Shown here one piece after another: positions 24,660 to 34,222 of a stretch of 55,138 bases of DNA. A program made the position numbers and the translations under genes. Position 1 is the first letter of the stretch. Each line of letters starts with the position of its first letter. The notes beneath the pieces are model-generated. The model worked only from the letters and a program-made list of their open reading frames with translations. It was not told where the DNA came from and ran no database searches. This DNA comes from Moritella sp. F3 (GTDB lineage: Bacteria; Pseudomonadota; Gammaproteobacteria; Enterobacterales; Moritellaceae), in assembly GCF_015082335.1 (NCBI RefSeq), contig NZ_BLRL01000021.1:1-55138 (forward strand), read 5' to 3'.

Positions 24660-25760
24660 ATGCAGTTTACAATTAATCGCGAAGCGTTATTGCGACCATT
24701 ACAGTTGGTATCAGGTGCCTTAGGCAATCGTCCAACATTACCGATCTTAGGTAATGTGTTACTTGATGCGAAAGAAGGTAAATTATCGTTAACGGGTACC
24801 GACCTGGAAGTTGAGCTAATTGGTCAAGTTAATCTTGAAGGTGACTATAGCGAAGGGCGTACAACGGTACCAGCGAAAAAATTCCTCGATATCTGTCGTG
24901 GTTTACCTGATGGCGCGCAAATTCAAGTCAGTTATGCGAGCGATCGCATCGTCGTTAAATCAGGCCGTAGTCGTTTTTCGTTATCGACATTACCGGCAAC
25001 GGAATTCCCAAACATTGAAGATTGGGATAACGATATTGAATTTGAACTGCTGCAAGGTTCATTACGTCGATTGATTGATAATACACAGTTCTCGATGGCA
25101 AGTCAGGATGTGCGGTATTATCTTAACGGTATGCTGTTTGAAACCGAAGGTAATATATTACGTACCGTCGCCACAGATGGTCACCGTCTTGCTGTCGCGA
25201 GTTGTGAACATGATGCAAATTTAGCGCAACAGCAAGTGATTGTACCGCGTAAAGGTGTACTAGAACTTGTCCGTCTACTCGACAGTGAAGAAGACATGGT
25301 GAAGATCCAACTTGGATCGAATAACATTCGTGCTATCACTAGCGGCTTTGTTTTTACCTGTAAATTGGTTGATGGACGTTTTCCTGATTACCGTCGGGTA
25401 TTACCAAAGAATGCTGATAAGATGTTAATATCAGGACGTGAAGAATTAAAACAAGCGTTTTCACGTGCGGCTATTTTATCGAACGAGAAGTTCCGTGGTG
25501 TTCGCCTGAATATGAATCAAGGCTTATTGAAGATCACTGCTAATAACCCTGAGCAAGAAGAAGCTGAGGAATTGCTTGATGTTGAATTTGGTCATGACGA
25601 ACTCGAGATCAGTTTTAACGTGAGCTATGTTTTAGATGTATTGAACACGCTAAAATGTGACAAAATTAAAGTGTCATTATTGGATGCAAATAGCAGTGCT
25701 CTGATTGAAGATGAACAATCTGATCAAGCTTTGTATGTTGTTATGCCGATGCGGTTATAA
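24660..25760 (+). CDS. dnaN: DNA polymerase III sliding clamp (beta subunit)
   Basis: Ring-shaped processivity clamp with three repeated domains in 366 residues. The start MQFTINREALLRPLQLVSGALGNRPTLPILGNVLL, the internal VATDGHRLAV and the C-terminal end ALYVVMPMRL are the conserved family landmarks; the last forms part of the client-binding pocket. It begins 65 bases after dnaA and is followed by recF after 5 bases. The weak AGG-only ribosome-binding site is preceded by a repetitive CGTCGTAAA-like tract. Confidence 0.97.
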   Translation: MQFTINREALLRPLQLVSGALGNRPTLPILGNVLLDAKEGKLSLTGTDLEVELIGQVNLEGDYSEGRTTVPAKKFLDICRGLPDGAQIQVSYASDRIVVKSGRSRFSLSTLPATEFPNIEDWDNDIEFELLQGSLRRLIDNTQFSMASQDVRYYLNGMLFETEGNILRTVATDGHRLAVASCEHDANLAQQQVIVPRKGVLELVRLLDSEEDMVKIQLGSNNIRAITSGFVFTCKLVDGRFPDYRRVLPKNADKMLISGREELKQAFSRAAILSNEKFRGVRLNMNQGLLKITANNPEQEEAEELLDVEFGHDELEISFNVSYVLDVLNTLKCDKIKVSLLDANSSALIEDEQSDQALYVVMPMRL

Positions 25761-25765
25761 GTTTC

Positions 25766-26851
25766 ATGGGACTGGTTAAATTAAATATCACTGATTTTCG
25801 TAATATTAAATATGCATCCATGCAACCGGCTGCGGGCGTTAATATTATTATTGGTGAGAATGGCAGTGGTAAATCGAGTGTATTAGAAGCGATTCATTAC
25901 TTAGGGTTAGGGCGTTCGTTTCGCACTCATTTAACCAGTCGCGTTGTGCAACATGGTGAGAAAGACTTCACGCTATTTTCACAGTGTCAGCAACTCTTAA
26001 ATGACGAAAAGATAACCACGATTGGTTTAAAAAAATCAAAAAATAGTGATACAGAATTAAAAATTGCCGGGCAAAAAGCGGAACGGCTTGCTGAGTTACC
26101 TGGCATATTACCATTGCAACTGATTCACCCTGAGAGCTTTACGTTGCTTTCAAGTGGCCCTAAATTACGTCGACAATTTGTTGATTGGGGTGTGTTCCAC
26201 GTGGAACCGGAATTTTTTGCAACATGGGCAACGTTAACGCGATTATTAAAACAGCGTAATGCGATTTTAAAATCAGGTAGACGTTATGCCGAGCTAGCAT
26301 ATTGGGATAAGGAGTTTGCAGCTCAAGGGACTATTATTGCGCAAATGCGTGGTCGTTACCTTGAGCAGCTTAATCCGATAATTAAATCTGCCCTGGCAGA
26401 CTTCTTACCCGAATATGACTTTGATATTCGTTACCACCCAGGGTGGGATAGCGATATTGAGTTAGCAGATTTATTAAAACAAAATTTTATGCGCGATCAA
26501 CAGTTAGGTTACACTAGCTTAGGTCCGCAAAAAGCGGATATCCGAATTAGAGCGAACGGAGTACCGGCACACGATATTTTATCAAGAGGTCAACTTAAAT
26601 TGGCCGTGTGCGCAATGCGATTAAGTCAGGGACTTTTTTTAAGTCAGCATAGCAACAAGCGATGCACTTTTTTAATCGATGACTTTTCCTCAGAGCTTGA
26701 TGACAGTAAACGGAAGTTGCTGGCGCAGTATCTGATTGAGAGTAAGGCTCAAGTATTTGTTACGGCTATTGAGAAAAGTCAGGTAACAGCACTTCTCACT
26801 GAAGGCTGTAAAATGTTTCACGTGGAACATGGCAAATTAATTGAATTTTAA
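25766..26851 (+). CDS. recF: DNA replication and repair protein RecF
   Basis: SMC-like ATPase that directs RecA loading at single-strand gaps through RecFOR. Walker A GENGSGKSSVLEAIHYL is near residues 31-47, the signature region is ILSRGQLKLAVCAMRLSQ, and Walker B is CTFLIDDFSSELD. It is 361 residues. Unusually, two parS-like sequences are embedded in the reading frame (26193-26208 and 26814-26829). They encode the peptides VFHVEP and MFHVEH. Confidence 0.96.
   Translation: MGLVKLNITDFRNIKYASMQPAAGVNIIIGENGSGKSSVLEAIHYLGLGRSFRTHLTSRVVQHGEKDFTLFSQCQQLLNDEKITTIGLKKSKNSDTELKIAGQKAERLAELPGILPLQLIHPESFTLLSSGPKLRRQFVDWGVFHVEPEFFATWATLTRLLKQRNAILKSGRRYAELAYWDKEFAAQGTIIAQMRGRYLEQLNPIIKSALADFLPEYDFDIRYHPGWDSDIELADLLKQNFMRDQQLGYTSLGPQKADIRIRANGVPAHDILSRGQLKLAVCAMRLSQGLFLSQHSNKRCTFLIDDFSSELDDSKRKLLAQYLIESKAQVFVTAIEKSQVTALLTEGCKMFHVEHGKLIEF
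26193..26208. promoter_or_regulatory. parS: parS-like site 1 (inside recF)
   Basis: TGTTCCACGTGGAACC, a 16-base ParB-binding palindrome with one off-symmetry end base. It is the same form as the main Pseudomonas parS sequence, as I recall. Confidence 0.85.
26814..26829. promoter_or_regulatory. parS: parS-like site 2 (3' end of recF)
   Basis: TGTTTCACGTGGAACA, a hybrid of the two half-site forms (TGTTTCAC and GTGGAACA), all matching TGTTNCACGTGNAACA. It lies 22 bases before the end of recF. Confidence 0.88.
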
Positions 26852-26874
26852 ATATAAAGGCGCGAGAGCTAACT

Positions 26875-29292
26875 ATGTCTGAAAATAATTACGACTCTTC
26901 AAGTATTAAAGTACTGAAAGGCTTGGACGCGGTGCGTAAGCGCCCAGGTATGTATATTGGTGATACGGATGACGGTTCAGGTTTACACCACATGGTATTT
27001 GAGGTTGTAGATAACTCGATTGATGAAGCGTTAGCGGGTCACTGTACTGATGTTGTGGTCAAGATACACGACGATGGTTCTGTATCGGTTAGCGATGACG
27101 GCCGTGGTATTCCTGTTGATATTCATGAAGAAGAAGGTGTCTCTGCTGCTGAAGTTATTTTAACCGTGCTGCATGCCGGTGGTAAATTCGATGATAACTC
27201 ATATAAAGTATCGGGCGGTTTGCATGGTGTTGGTGTTTCTGTTGTAAATGCATTATCAGAAAAATTAGAACTAACTATTCACCGTCACGGTCATATCCAT
27301 CAACAAATTTATCGTCATGGTGAACCACAAGCGCCGATCGCTGTGATAGGTGATATTGATACTACGGGTACTGAATTACGTTTCTGGCCGAGTCATGAAA
27401 CGTTCACGAATACATTATTCCACTACGATATTTTAGCAAAACGTTTACGTGAATTATCTTTCCTAAACTCAGGTGTATCAATTAAATTAATTGATGAACG
27501 TGAAGATGGTAAATCAGATCACTTCGTTTACGAAGGTGGTATTAAAGCATTTGTTGATTACTTAAACGTAAACAAAACGCCAATTAATAAAGATGCTTTC
27601 CACTTTTCAGTAGAACGTGAAGATGGCATTACTGTTGAAGTTGCGATGCAGTGGAACGATGGTTTCCAAGAAGGCATCCATTGCTTTACGAATAACATCC
27701 CGCAACGCGATGGTGGTACTCACCTTGCTGGCTTCCGTGGTGCATTAACGCGTACGTTAAACAACTACATGGAAAAAGAAGGCTTCCTGAAAAAAGCAAA
27801 AACGACATCTGCATCTGGTGATGATGCGCGTGAAGGTTTGACTGCGGTTATTTCAGTGAAAGTACCTGATCCAAAATTCTCTTCGCAAACAAAAGATAAA
27901 TTAGTTTCTTCGGAAGTTAAATCTGCTGTTGAACAATCGATGGGCGAAAAGTTAGCTGAGTACTTACTTGAGAATCCCAAAGAAGCATCAACGGTAGTCA
28001 TGAAAATTATTGATGCATCTCGCGCACGTGAAGCTGCACGTAAAGCCCGTGAAATGACTCGTCGTAAAGGCGCGTTAGATTTAGCTGGTTTACCGGGTAA
28101 ATTAGCCGATTGTCAGGAAAAAGATCCTGCACTTTCTGAACTATATATTGTGGAAGGTGACTCTGCTGGCGGTTCAGCTAAGCAGGGGCGTAATCGTAAA
28201 AACCAAGCAATTCTACCGTTGAAAGGTAAGATCTTAAACGTAGAGAAAGCGCGTTTTGACAAGATGTTATCTTCACAAGAAGTTGCAACACTGATTACAG
28301 CAATGGGTTGTGGTATTGGCCGTGATGAATATAACCCAGATAAAACGCGTTATCATCAAATCATTATCATGACCGATGCCGATGTGGATGGTTCACACAT
28401 CCGTACATTATTGTTAACTTTCTTCTTCCGTCAAATGCCGGAACTTATTGAGCGTGGTTATATTTATATTGCTCAACCACCGCTTTATAAAATGAAAAAG
28501 GGTAAACAAGAACGCTATATCAAAGATGATGCGGACTTAACGCAATACCTAACAACTATTGCACTCGATGGTGCTGGCTTATTTGTTAATCCAGATGCGC
28601 CTGCAATTCAAGGTGCGGCGTTAGAAGAATTAGTGAATGGTTACCGTAAAGTTGAGCGTTTAATGGCTAAGTTAAACCGTAGCTTACCAAAAGTGTTCAC
28701 TAACGAAATGATTTACCAAGCACCAATCACTGCGGAAATGCTAACAGATCAAGCATCAACACAAGCATGGGCTGATGAATTAGTCGCCACATTAACAGCG
28801 AAAGAAGTGACGGGTACTCTGTATTCTGCTCGTATTATGCAAGATGAAGAGAGCAAATTATTCTACCCTGTGCTTTCTGTTCGTCAACACGGCTTAGATA
28901 CTGATTATGACTTTACGCCTGGCTTCTTTAATTCAAAAGAATACGCAACGCTAACTGGTTTAGGTATTGCGAATTTACTTGAAGACGGTGCTTATATTAA
29001 GCGTGGCGAGAAGAGCCGTGAAGTAACTGATTTTGTTGACGCATTGAATTGGTTAATGGCTGAATCAAAACGTGGTAGTTATATCCAGCGCTATAAAGGA
29101 CTAGGTGAAATGAACCCAAGTCAGTTATGGGAAACAACCATGGATCCTGAAACGCGTCGTATGTTACAAGTACGTATTGAAGATGCTGTTGCAGCGGATC
29201 AATTGTTCACTACCTTAATGGGTGATCATGTTGAACCTCGTCGTGACTTCATTGAAGAAAATGCATTGAAAGTAGCTAACTTAGATTTCTAA
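26875..29292 (+). CDS. gyrB: DNA gyrase subunit B
   Basis: ATPase subunit of the type II topoisomerase that introduces negative supercoils. The GHKL ATPase domain has EVVDNSIDEALAGHC and GGLHGVGVSVVNALS. The TOPRIM domain has LYIVEGDSAGGSAKQGRNRKNQAILPLKGKILNVEKA and MTDADVDGSHIRTLLLTFFFR. The C-terminal tail has YKGLGEMNPSQLWETTMDP. It is 805 residues, the long gammaproteobacterial type. It starts 23 bases after recF and ends at a strong terminator. Confidence 0.98.
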   Translation: MSENNYDSSSIKVLKGLDAVRKRPGMYIGDTDDGSGLHHMVFEVVDNSIDEALAGHCTDVVVKIHDDGSVSVSDDGRGIPVDIHEEEGVSAAEVILTVLHAGGKFDDNSYKVSGGLHGVGVSVVNALSEKLELTIHRHGHIHQQIYRHGEPQAPIAVIGDIDTTGTELRFWPSHETFTNTLFHYDILAKRLRELSFLNSGVSIKLIDEREDGKSDHFVYEGGIKAFVDYLNVNKTPINKDAFHFSVEREDGITVEVAMQWNDGFQEGIHCFTNNIPQRDGGTHLAGFRGALTRTLNNYMEKEGFLKKAKTTSASGDDAREGLTAVISVKVPDPKFSSQTKDKLVSSEVKSAVEQSMGEKLAEYLLENPKEASTVVMKIIDASRAREAARKAREMTRRKGALDLAGLPGKLADCQEKDPALSELYIVEGDSAGGSAKQGRNRKNQAILPLKGKILNVEKARFDKMLSSQEVATLITAMGCGIGRDEYNPDKTRYHQIIIMTDADVDGSHIRTLLLTFFFRQMPELIERGYIYIAQPPLYKMKKGKQERYIKDDADLTQYLTTIALDGAGLFVNPDAPAIQGAALEELVNGYRKVERLMAKLNRSLPKVFTNEMIYQAPITAEMLTDQASTQAWADELVATLTAKEVTGTLYSARIMQDEESKLFYPVLSVRQHGLDTDYDFTPGFFNSKEYATLTGLGIANLLEDGAYIKRGEKSREVTDFVDALNWLMAESKRGSYIQRYKGLGEMNPSQLWETTMDPETRRMLQVRIEDAVAADQLFTTLMGDHVEPRRDFIEENALKVANLDF

Positions 29293-29324
29293 TCTGATTT
29301 GTGAACATGAATTTTTAGCATAAT

Positions 29325-29352
29325 AAAAAGGAGCCGTTAGGCTCCTTTTTTT
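29325..29352 (+). terminator. Terminator after gyrB
   Basis: AAAAAGGAGCC-GTTA-GGCTCCTTTTTTT is a strong hairpin with a T run, 32 bases past the gyrB stop. The flanking A tract means it could also stop leftward transcription from avtA. Confidence 0.93.
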
Positions 29353-29410
29353 GTATCTGTCATTTAGCTAGTTGCGCTCGTTGCTTAGTACAGTCATTTA
29401 TTACAATCGA

Positions 29411-30688
29411 TTAGGCTGTCGCAGTGCTTATAACTATCGTTTCAGCGTAAGCTTTTTGTACTTCTTCAGCAATGACTTTGATACCACGTTGTACAGCATC
29501 ATCTGGTTGTGAATAATTCATGCGGATACATTCATGGGTATGGCGCCATTCTTCGTCTAGACCAGGGAAGAAGTGATGACCTGATACAATGAGCACACCA
29601 CGGGATTTTAAGCGTTCATAAAGCTCTTGGCTGCTGATTGGTAGGTCTTTAAACCATAACCATAAGAAGATAGCGCCTTCAGGTTTATGAATGCGGAAGC
29701 GCTCATCGACAATACTTTGTTGTAACCAGTTAACGGCTTGCAGTGCTTTACCATGATAATACGGTTTGATCACGTCTTCACTTAAGCTAATAATATCACC
29801 TGATTCGACGAGGCTTTGTGCTAGCATCGGCCCCAAGCTGCCTGGTGCTAAATTGATAATTCCGCTTAGGTTAGAGATAGCTGAAATCACTTCCTCATTA
29901 CCAATCACGATACCGCAACGCGTACCTGGTAAACCGAGCTTAGATAGGCTCATGCATAATATTGTGTTGTCGTTATAAATTGGCTCTACCGGTTCAAAGA
30001 TAATATTGGGAAACGGTGTGCCGTAAGCATTGTCGATCAGTAGGGGAATGTTGTGCTGTTTTGCTAGCGCATCAAGTCGCTGCATTTCTTCATCTGTTAA
30101 TACATTACCCGTCGGGTTGGTTGGACGTGATACACAGATTAAACCGATATCGTCGGTAAGATGCAGGTTATCGAAATCCACATGGTACTTAAATAAACCA
30201 TCATCAAGCAGTTCAATTTTAGGTTTTACTGTCTCGAAGAAATCATCACTAAGAGCGGTATCGGTATAACCGATATACTCTGGCGCTAGCGGGAACAGTA
30301 CTTTCTTTTTCTTATTACCAGCGAAGTCACCAGCAAATAAGTTGAATAGATAAAAGAAGGCATTTTGGCTACCGTTGGTGAGGGCGATATTTTTATCGGT
30401 TAACTCCCAGCCATAGGTTTTATTGAGTAATGCAGCTAGCGCTGTGGTGAAACTGTTTTTTCCTTGTGGGCCATCGTAATTCGACATCGCTGCGACAAGA
30501 TCCCCACTGCTTAATAATTGTTGTGCTTCACTGTTAAATCGCGCCAGCATTTCAGGGATTTGAGCAGGGTTACCGCCACCGAGCATGATGACATCATCAC
30601 CACTGCGGATACCTTCATTTAAATCATGCATTAGCTGCGTGATCCCTGAGAATTGAGTAAATCTTTGACCAAACAATGAGAATTCCAT
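29411..30688 (-). CDS. avtA: Valine-pyruvate aminotransferase
   Basis: PLP-dependent class I aminotransferase that interconverts valine/pyruvate and 2-ketoisovalerate/alanine. The start MEFSLFGQRFTQFSGITQLMHDLNEGIRSGDDVIMLGGGNPAQIPEM is characteristic of AvtA. The PLP-binding lysine lies in SLSKLGLPGTRCG, with an upstream SRPTNPTGN motif. It is 425 residues. It is a single gene between the gyrB terminator and a parS-containing gap, convergent with gyrB. Confidence 0.93.
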   Translation of the reverse strand: MEFSLFGQRFTQFSGITQLMHDLNEGIRSGDDVIMLGGGNPAQIPEMLARFNSEAQQLLSSGDLVAAMSNYDGPQGKNSFTTALAALLNKTYGWELTDKNIALTNGSQNAFFYLFNLFAGDFAGNKKKKVLFPLAPEYIGYTDTALSDDFFETVKPKIELLDDGLFKYHVDFDNLHLTDDIGLICVSRPTNPTGNVLTDEEMQRLDALAKQHNIPLLIDNAYGTPFPNIIFEPVEPIYNDNTILCMSLSKLGLPGTRCGIVIGNEEVISAISNLSGIINLAPGSLGPMLAQSLVESGDIISLSEDVIKPYYHGKALQAVNWLQQSIVDERFRIHKPEGAIFLWLWFKDLPISSQELYERLKSRGVLIVSGHHFFPGLDEEWRHTHECIRMNYSQPDDAVQRGIKVIAEEVQKAYAETIVISTATA

Positions 30689-30793
30689 ATCAGCACTTCT
30701 TGTAATTATTTAAAGGGTAAACAACCAACATAGCTGAACTTGGCATGCTTGTCGATAGTCTGATGTAGGCAAATTAAACTTTATTGCAGGGGA

Positions 30794-30809
30794 TGTTTCA
30801 CGTGAAACA
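30794..30809. promoter_or_regulatory. parS: parS-like site 3
   Basis: TGTTTCACGTGAAACA, a perfect 16-base palindrome and the universal ParB-binding consensus. Confidence 0.95.
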
Positions 30810-30849
30810 TCCTTATTTTACTTTGTTTATATATGTCATGTATGTGCAA

Positions 30850-30865
30850 TGTTCCACGTGGAACA
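30850..30865. promoter_or_regulatory. parS: parS-like site 4
   Basis: TGTTCCACGTGGAACA, a perfect palindrome and the C/G variant of the parS consensus, 56 bases from site 3. Confidence 0.93.
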
Positions 30866-31030
30866 TGGTTGAAAATAAGAAATACTTATAGCAAAAAGAA
30901 CTGAATTATTAACGATTAATAACAAAAAAATCAGTCGACTAATTATGTATTTATTGTACGGGGTAGATAAGGTAAGGTTAACTCAATCATTCTTATAATA
31001 ACCTTTAAAAAGGTACGAAGAGATTTTACT

Positions 31031-32650
31031 ATGCAAAGAAATTTGTTATCAGAACGCATTGAAACACTAATAGATCATCTTTCTTATGGTATTTATGAAC
31101 GCCGAGATGCCATAAGATTATGTTTATTAGCAGCCCTGAGTGGCGAGAGTGTATTCCTATTAGGGCCTCCCGGTATTGCTAAAAGTTTAATTGCTAAACG
31201 TATGATAGAAATTTTTGAAGATGAAAGTTACTTCGAATATCTAATGACACGTTTCTCAACACCGGAAGAGATTTTTGGTCCGCTATCCATTAAAGCACTA
31301 AAGGATGAAGGTAAGTATGTTCGTTTAACGAAAGGTTACTTACCTGAAGCGGAAGTGGTATTTCTGGATGAGATCTGGAAAGCGGGCCCTGCAATTCTAA
31401 ATACGCTATTGACGGTGATTAATGAACGTACCTTTCATAACGGTATTGATCACCAGAAAGTGCCTATGCGCGTTATCGTCTCGGCATCAAATGAACTACC
31501 CAGTGCCGACTCTGGCTTAGAGGCTTTATACGACCGTATGTTATTGCGTTTATATCTCGAACCAATTCAAGATAAGCGTAATTTCAAAGCCATGTTAATC
31601 CAAAAACCACTACGCCAAATCAATGAGAAAATCCTCAAAGTGAGCAATGATGAGTTCGAACTTTGGCAGCAAGAGATTAATCAAGTTCGTTTGAGTGAGC
31701 ATTGTTTTGAAATAATCTATGAGTTGAAGTTATTTTTAGAACAACGTAATACCACTGGTGAGATGATCGAAAATGTTGTTTACGTCTCAGATCGTCGTTG
31801 GAAAAAATCAATGCGCTTGTTGCAAGCCTGTGCTTATTTCAATGGTCGTGATGAAGTTACCGAGACCGATTTATTTATTCTTAAAGACTGTATTTGGCAC
31901 GATCTAGAATCACGAGATGTGATTATTGAAGCCACGCACCAATTTGCCAGTAAACGATTCTGCGACCAAGATGAAGTGAACTTGGCATTAGCCAGTATCA
32001 AGAGTCGTTTGATTAAACTTGATGATGAGTTTATCGACCGCTTTGCGACTCGTTTAACTTCAGATGTATTACTGACTAAGTTACGCTATAAATTAGATCG
32101 TGAATTTGTGCGTACATCTAGCCTTAATGGTATTCCTGGTTTGTGTAAAATTGCACTATTGGGGGAATATGATGTATTAGAGCAGGGCTCACAAGAAACG
32201 GCAAAATGGGTACATGTTGGTCTTGATGATTTCCAAAAGCAGATAAAGACAGGTTCTTGTTTGGTTAAAGGCTATGTGAATGACCATCGTAACGATGTGT
32301 GGTTAAACTTTTCTGTCGATGCTAATCAACATCTACAGGTACAAAACTTTGCCAATAAGAGCATCCCTGTGGCTGTTATTATTGCCGATGCCGCGTTGAA
32401 TATTAACGAAAATTGGTTACAACCTTTAGCTGATATCGATAAAGAGATCACGGCGATTGCTGACAAATTGAAAAAAAGCCAGCGTGAGTTTAGCTTAACT
32501 AATCATAATATTTTTGTCAGTGATGACTTTATGGATGATGTAGCAAGCAGTCTTGGATCATTATCGCTAGAGTTAAATAACTTAGTTCAGCATAAAGCGT
32601 CATTATTAAATCGCTTAAATGCCATTGCGCATTTATTTGAACAAGGCTAA
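31031..32650 (+). CDS. ravA: RavA, MoxR-family AAA+ ATPase
   Basis: Regulatory ATPase that in E. coli works with ViaA, binds the lysine decarboxylase LdcI and influences respiratory complexes and aminoglycoside uptake. The AAA+ domain has ALSGESVFLLGPPGIAKSLIAKR (Walker A), MTRFSTPEEIFGPLS and EVVFLDEIWKAGPAILNTLL (Walker B), and VSASNELPSADSGLEALYDRML. It is 539 residues, somewhat longer than the roughly 500 of E. coli, with extra length in the C-terminal half. It lies 5 bases before viaA. Confidence 0.93.
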   Translation: MQRNLLSERIETLIDHLSYGIYERRDAIRLCLLAALSGESVFLLGPPGIAKSLIAKRMIEIFEDESYFEYLMTRFSTPEEIFGPLSIKALKDEGKYVRLTKGYLPEAEVVFLDEIWKAGPAILNTLLTVINERTFHNGIDHQKVPMRVIVSASNELPSADSGLEALYDRMLLRLYLEPIQDKRNFKAMLIQKPLRQINEKILKVSNDEFELWQQEINQVRLSEHCFEIIYELKLFLEQRNTTGEMIENVVYVSDRRWKKSMRLLQACAYFNGRDEVTETDLFILKDCIWHDLESRDVIIEATHQFASKRFCDQDEVNLALASIKSRLIKLDDEFIDRFATRLTSDVLLTKLRYKLDREFVRTSSLNGIPGLCKIALLGEYDVLEQGSQETAKWVHVGLDDFQKQIKTGSCLVKGYVNDHRNDVWLNFSVDANQHLQVQNFANKSIPVAVIIADAALNINENWLQPLADIDKEITAIADKLKKSQREFSLTNHNIFVSDDFMDDVASSLGSLSLELNNLVQHKASLLNRLNAIAHLFEQG

Positions 32651-32655
32651 TTGGC

Positions 32656-34074
32656 ATGGCTAATCCTCATAATAACAGCTCGGTAACTCTAGTTATGCGT
32701 CAGTTGGTTGATGATGCCGTATTGGATATTACTGCTCACGATCGAGTGACCAGTGATATAAAATCGGCTTATATTAATGACTGGAAACAGCAGGTCACGA
32801 GCTTGTTAGCGGACATGCCATTATCGCCTGGCTTAAGTAATGAGATACATTTATGTGAAACGGCTAGATTATTGAGTCCGATTAATTTTAGAAATAAAGT
32901 TGAAGGGATCCTCAGTAAGATAAAAATGGACTCGTCATTTTATGATACTGGCTTAACTATCTATCAGCAAAATAGAACGATGTCGGATGATGTGTTCTTT
33001 GCGGTGTTTTTAGATAGCTGGCAGCAAGCTATTGAGTTGCAATTATATCAGCTACAAAGTTTGTTAATCGAAGAGCAACGCGAACAGTTGTTGATTGAAC
33101 TTGCTGAGCGCGAGGAAACGATAGAGCAGTTAGAAGATGTGCTTGATAGTGATTTATTATGTAATGGCGAACGTTTATGGGATTTAGCCAAAGGTAAATT
33201 GACCCATCTGGATACTAAACTATTGCAACGTTATGCGACTAATTTACGTAAGAATAAAGATGTAAAACAAATTGCCTCTGAACTCGGACGTATGGCGCTA
33301 GCACACATTAACCCAGAAGAAACGCCTAACAGTTATGAAACCTGGGTGTTAGATAATAGCTATCAAGACAATGTGCCTGATGACATGCAGGGCGTGACTT
33401 ACAGTGATGAAATATCGCGTATGTTGCAAACTGAAGCGGTTAATCTCACGTTCCCAGAATTAGAGATCATTTTCTATAAACGCTACCTGGAGCGGCATTT
33501 ATTAACTTATCAGTATCAAGGTGCGTTGCAGCAGTATAAAAAAGTTACTCAGTATCGAGATATTACTGATGCAGATGAGCAGACGGGCGGGCCTTTTATT
33601 ATCTGTGTTGATAGCTCCACCTCAATGCAGGGCTTTCCGGAATTGACGGCTAAATCGATTTGTTATGCTCTGTTACAGGTTGCCTTCCAGCAAGATCGCC
33701 AATGCTACTTAATGATTTTTTCCAATGAGGTTGTTACTTTCCCTGTGACTAAAAGTACCAGTTTATCTACTATGCTGACATTTTTATCATCGAGTTTTCG
33801 TGGGGGAACGGACTTACAACCTGTGATTGAAAAGTCCCTTGAGCTAATGAACTCTGCACAATATAAAAATGCGGATACCTTGGTAATTTCTGATTTTATA
33901 GCCCAGAAATTACCAACCCATGTGGCTGATAAAGTCAGAGCGATTAAGGCGAAGCAAAATCGTTATCATGCTATTTCATTATCCTCACAAGGTAACCCGG
34001 AGTTGATGACAATATTTGATCATGTTTGGCGTTATTCCGCTGGTTTAACGGGGCGTTTGAAGAAAATAAAATAA
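32656..34074 (+). CDS. viaA: ViaA, VWA-domain partner of RavA
   Basis: A 472-residue protein with an alpha-helical N-terminal part and a C-terminal von Willebrand A domain. The metal-binding MIDAS motif is seen as CVDSSTSMQG (DxSxS), with the downstream RGGTDLQP threonine and an SDF aspartate. It acts as the partner of RavA. It starts 5 bases after ravA, so they are one operon. A parS-like site begins 5 bases after its stop codon. Confidence 0.93.
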   Translation: MANPHNNSSVTLVMRQLVDDAVLDITAHDRVTSDIKSAYINDWKQQVTSLLADMPLSPGLSNEIHLCETARLLSPINFRNKVEGILSKIKMDSSFYDTGLTIYQQNRTMSDDVFFAVFLDSWQQAIELQLYQLQSLLIEEQREQLLIELAEREETIEQLEDVLDSDLLCNGERLWDLAKGKLTHLDTKLLQRYATNLRKNKDVKQIASELGRMALAHINPEETPNSYETWVLDNSYQDNVPDDMQGVTYSDEISRMLQTEAVNLTFPELEIIFYKRYLERHLLTYQYQGALQQYKKVTQYRDITDADEQTGGPFIICVDSSTSMQGFPELTAKSICYALLQVAFQQDRQCYLMIFSNEVVTFPVTKSTSLSTMLTFLSSSFRGGTDLQPVIEKSLELMNSAQYKNADTLVISDFIAQKLPTHVADKVRAIKAKQNRYHAISLSSQGNPELMTIFDHVWRYSAGLTGRLKKIK

Positions 34075-34078
34075 CGGA

Positions 34079-34094
34079 TGTTCCACGTGGAACA
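34079..34094. promoter_or_regulatory. parS: parS-like site 5
   Basis: TGTTCCACGTGGAACA, a perfect palindrome identical to site 4. It is placed directly after viaA and before the terminator. Confidence 0.93.
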
Positions 34095-34164
34095 TCTATT
34101 TACGTTGTATTATGTGGATAGATTATTTGCTAATAAAAAATTTGCTCATAAAAAAGTTAGATAA

Positions 34165-34198
34165 TAAAAAAGCCAGTATCAATGATACTGGCTTTTTT
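34165..34198. terminator. Bidirectional terminator between viaA and glyS
   Basis: GCCAGTATC-AAT-GATACTGGC is flanked by A6 and T6 runs, serving both convergent operons. Confidence 0.93.
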
Positions 34199-34222
34199 GA
34201 TCGTGCAATTTTAAATTAACAA

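Larger units (their letters stand above)
30689..31030. other. Intergenic region with two parS sites, between avtA and ravA
   Basis: This 342-base gap between the divergent avtA and ravA must hold both promoters. It carries two parS-like palindromes 56 bases apart (30794 and 30850). No reading frame or other repeat is evident. A TATAAT near 30994-30999 could be the ravA -10, although no good -35 accompanies it. Confidence 0.75.
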
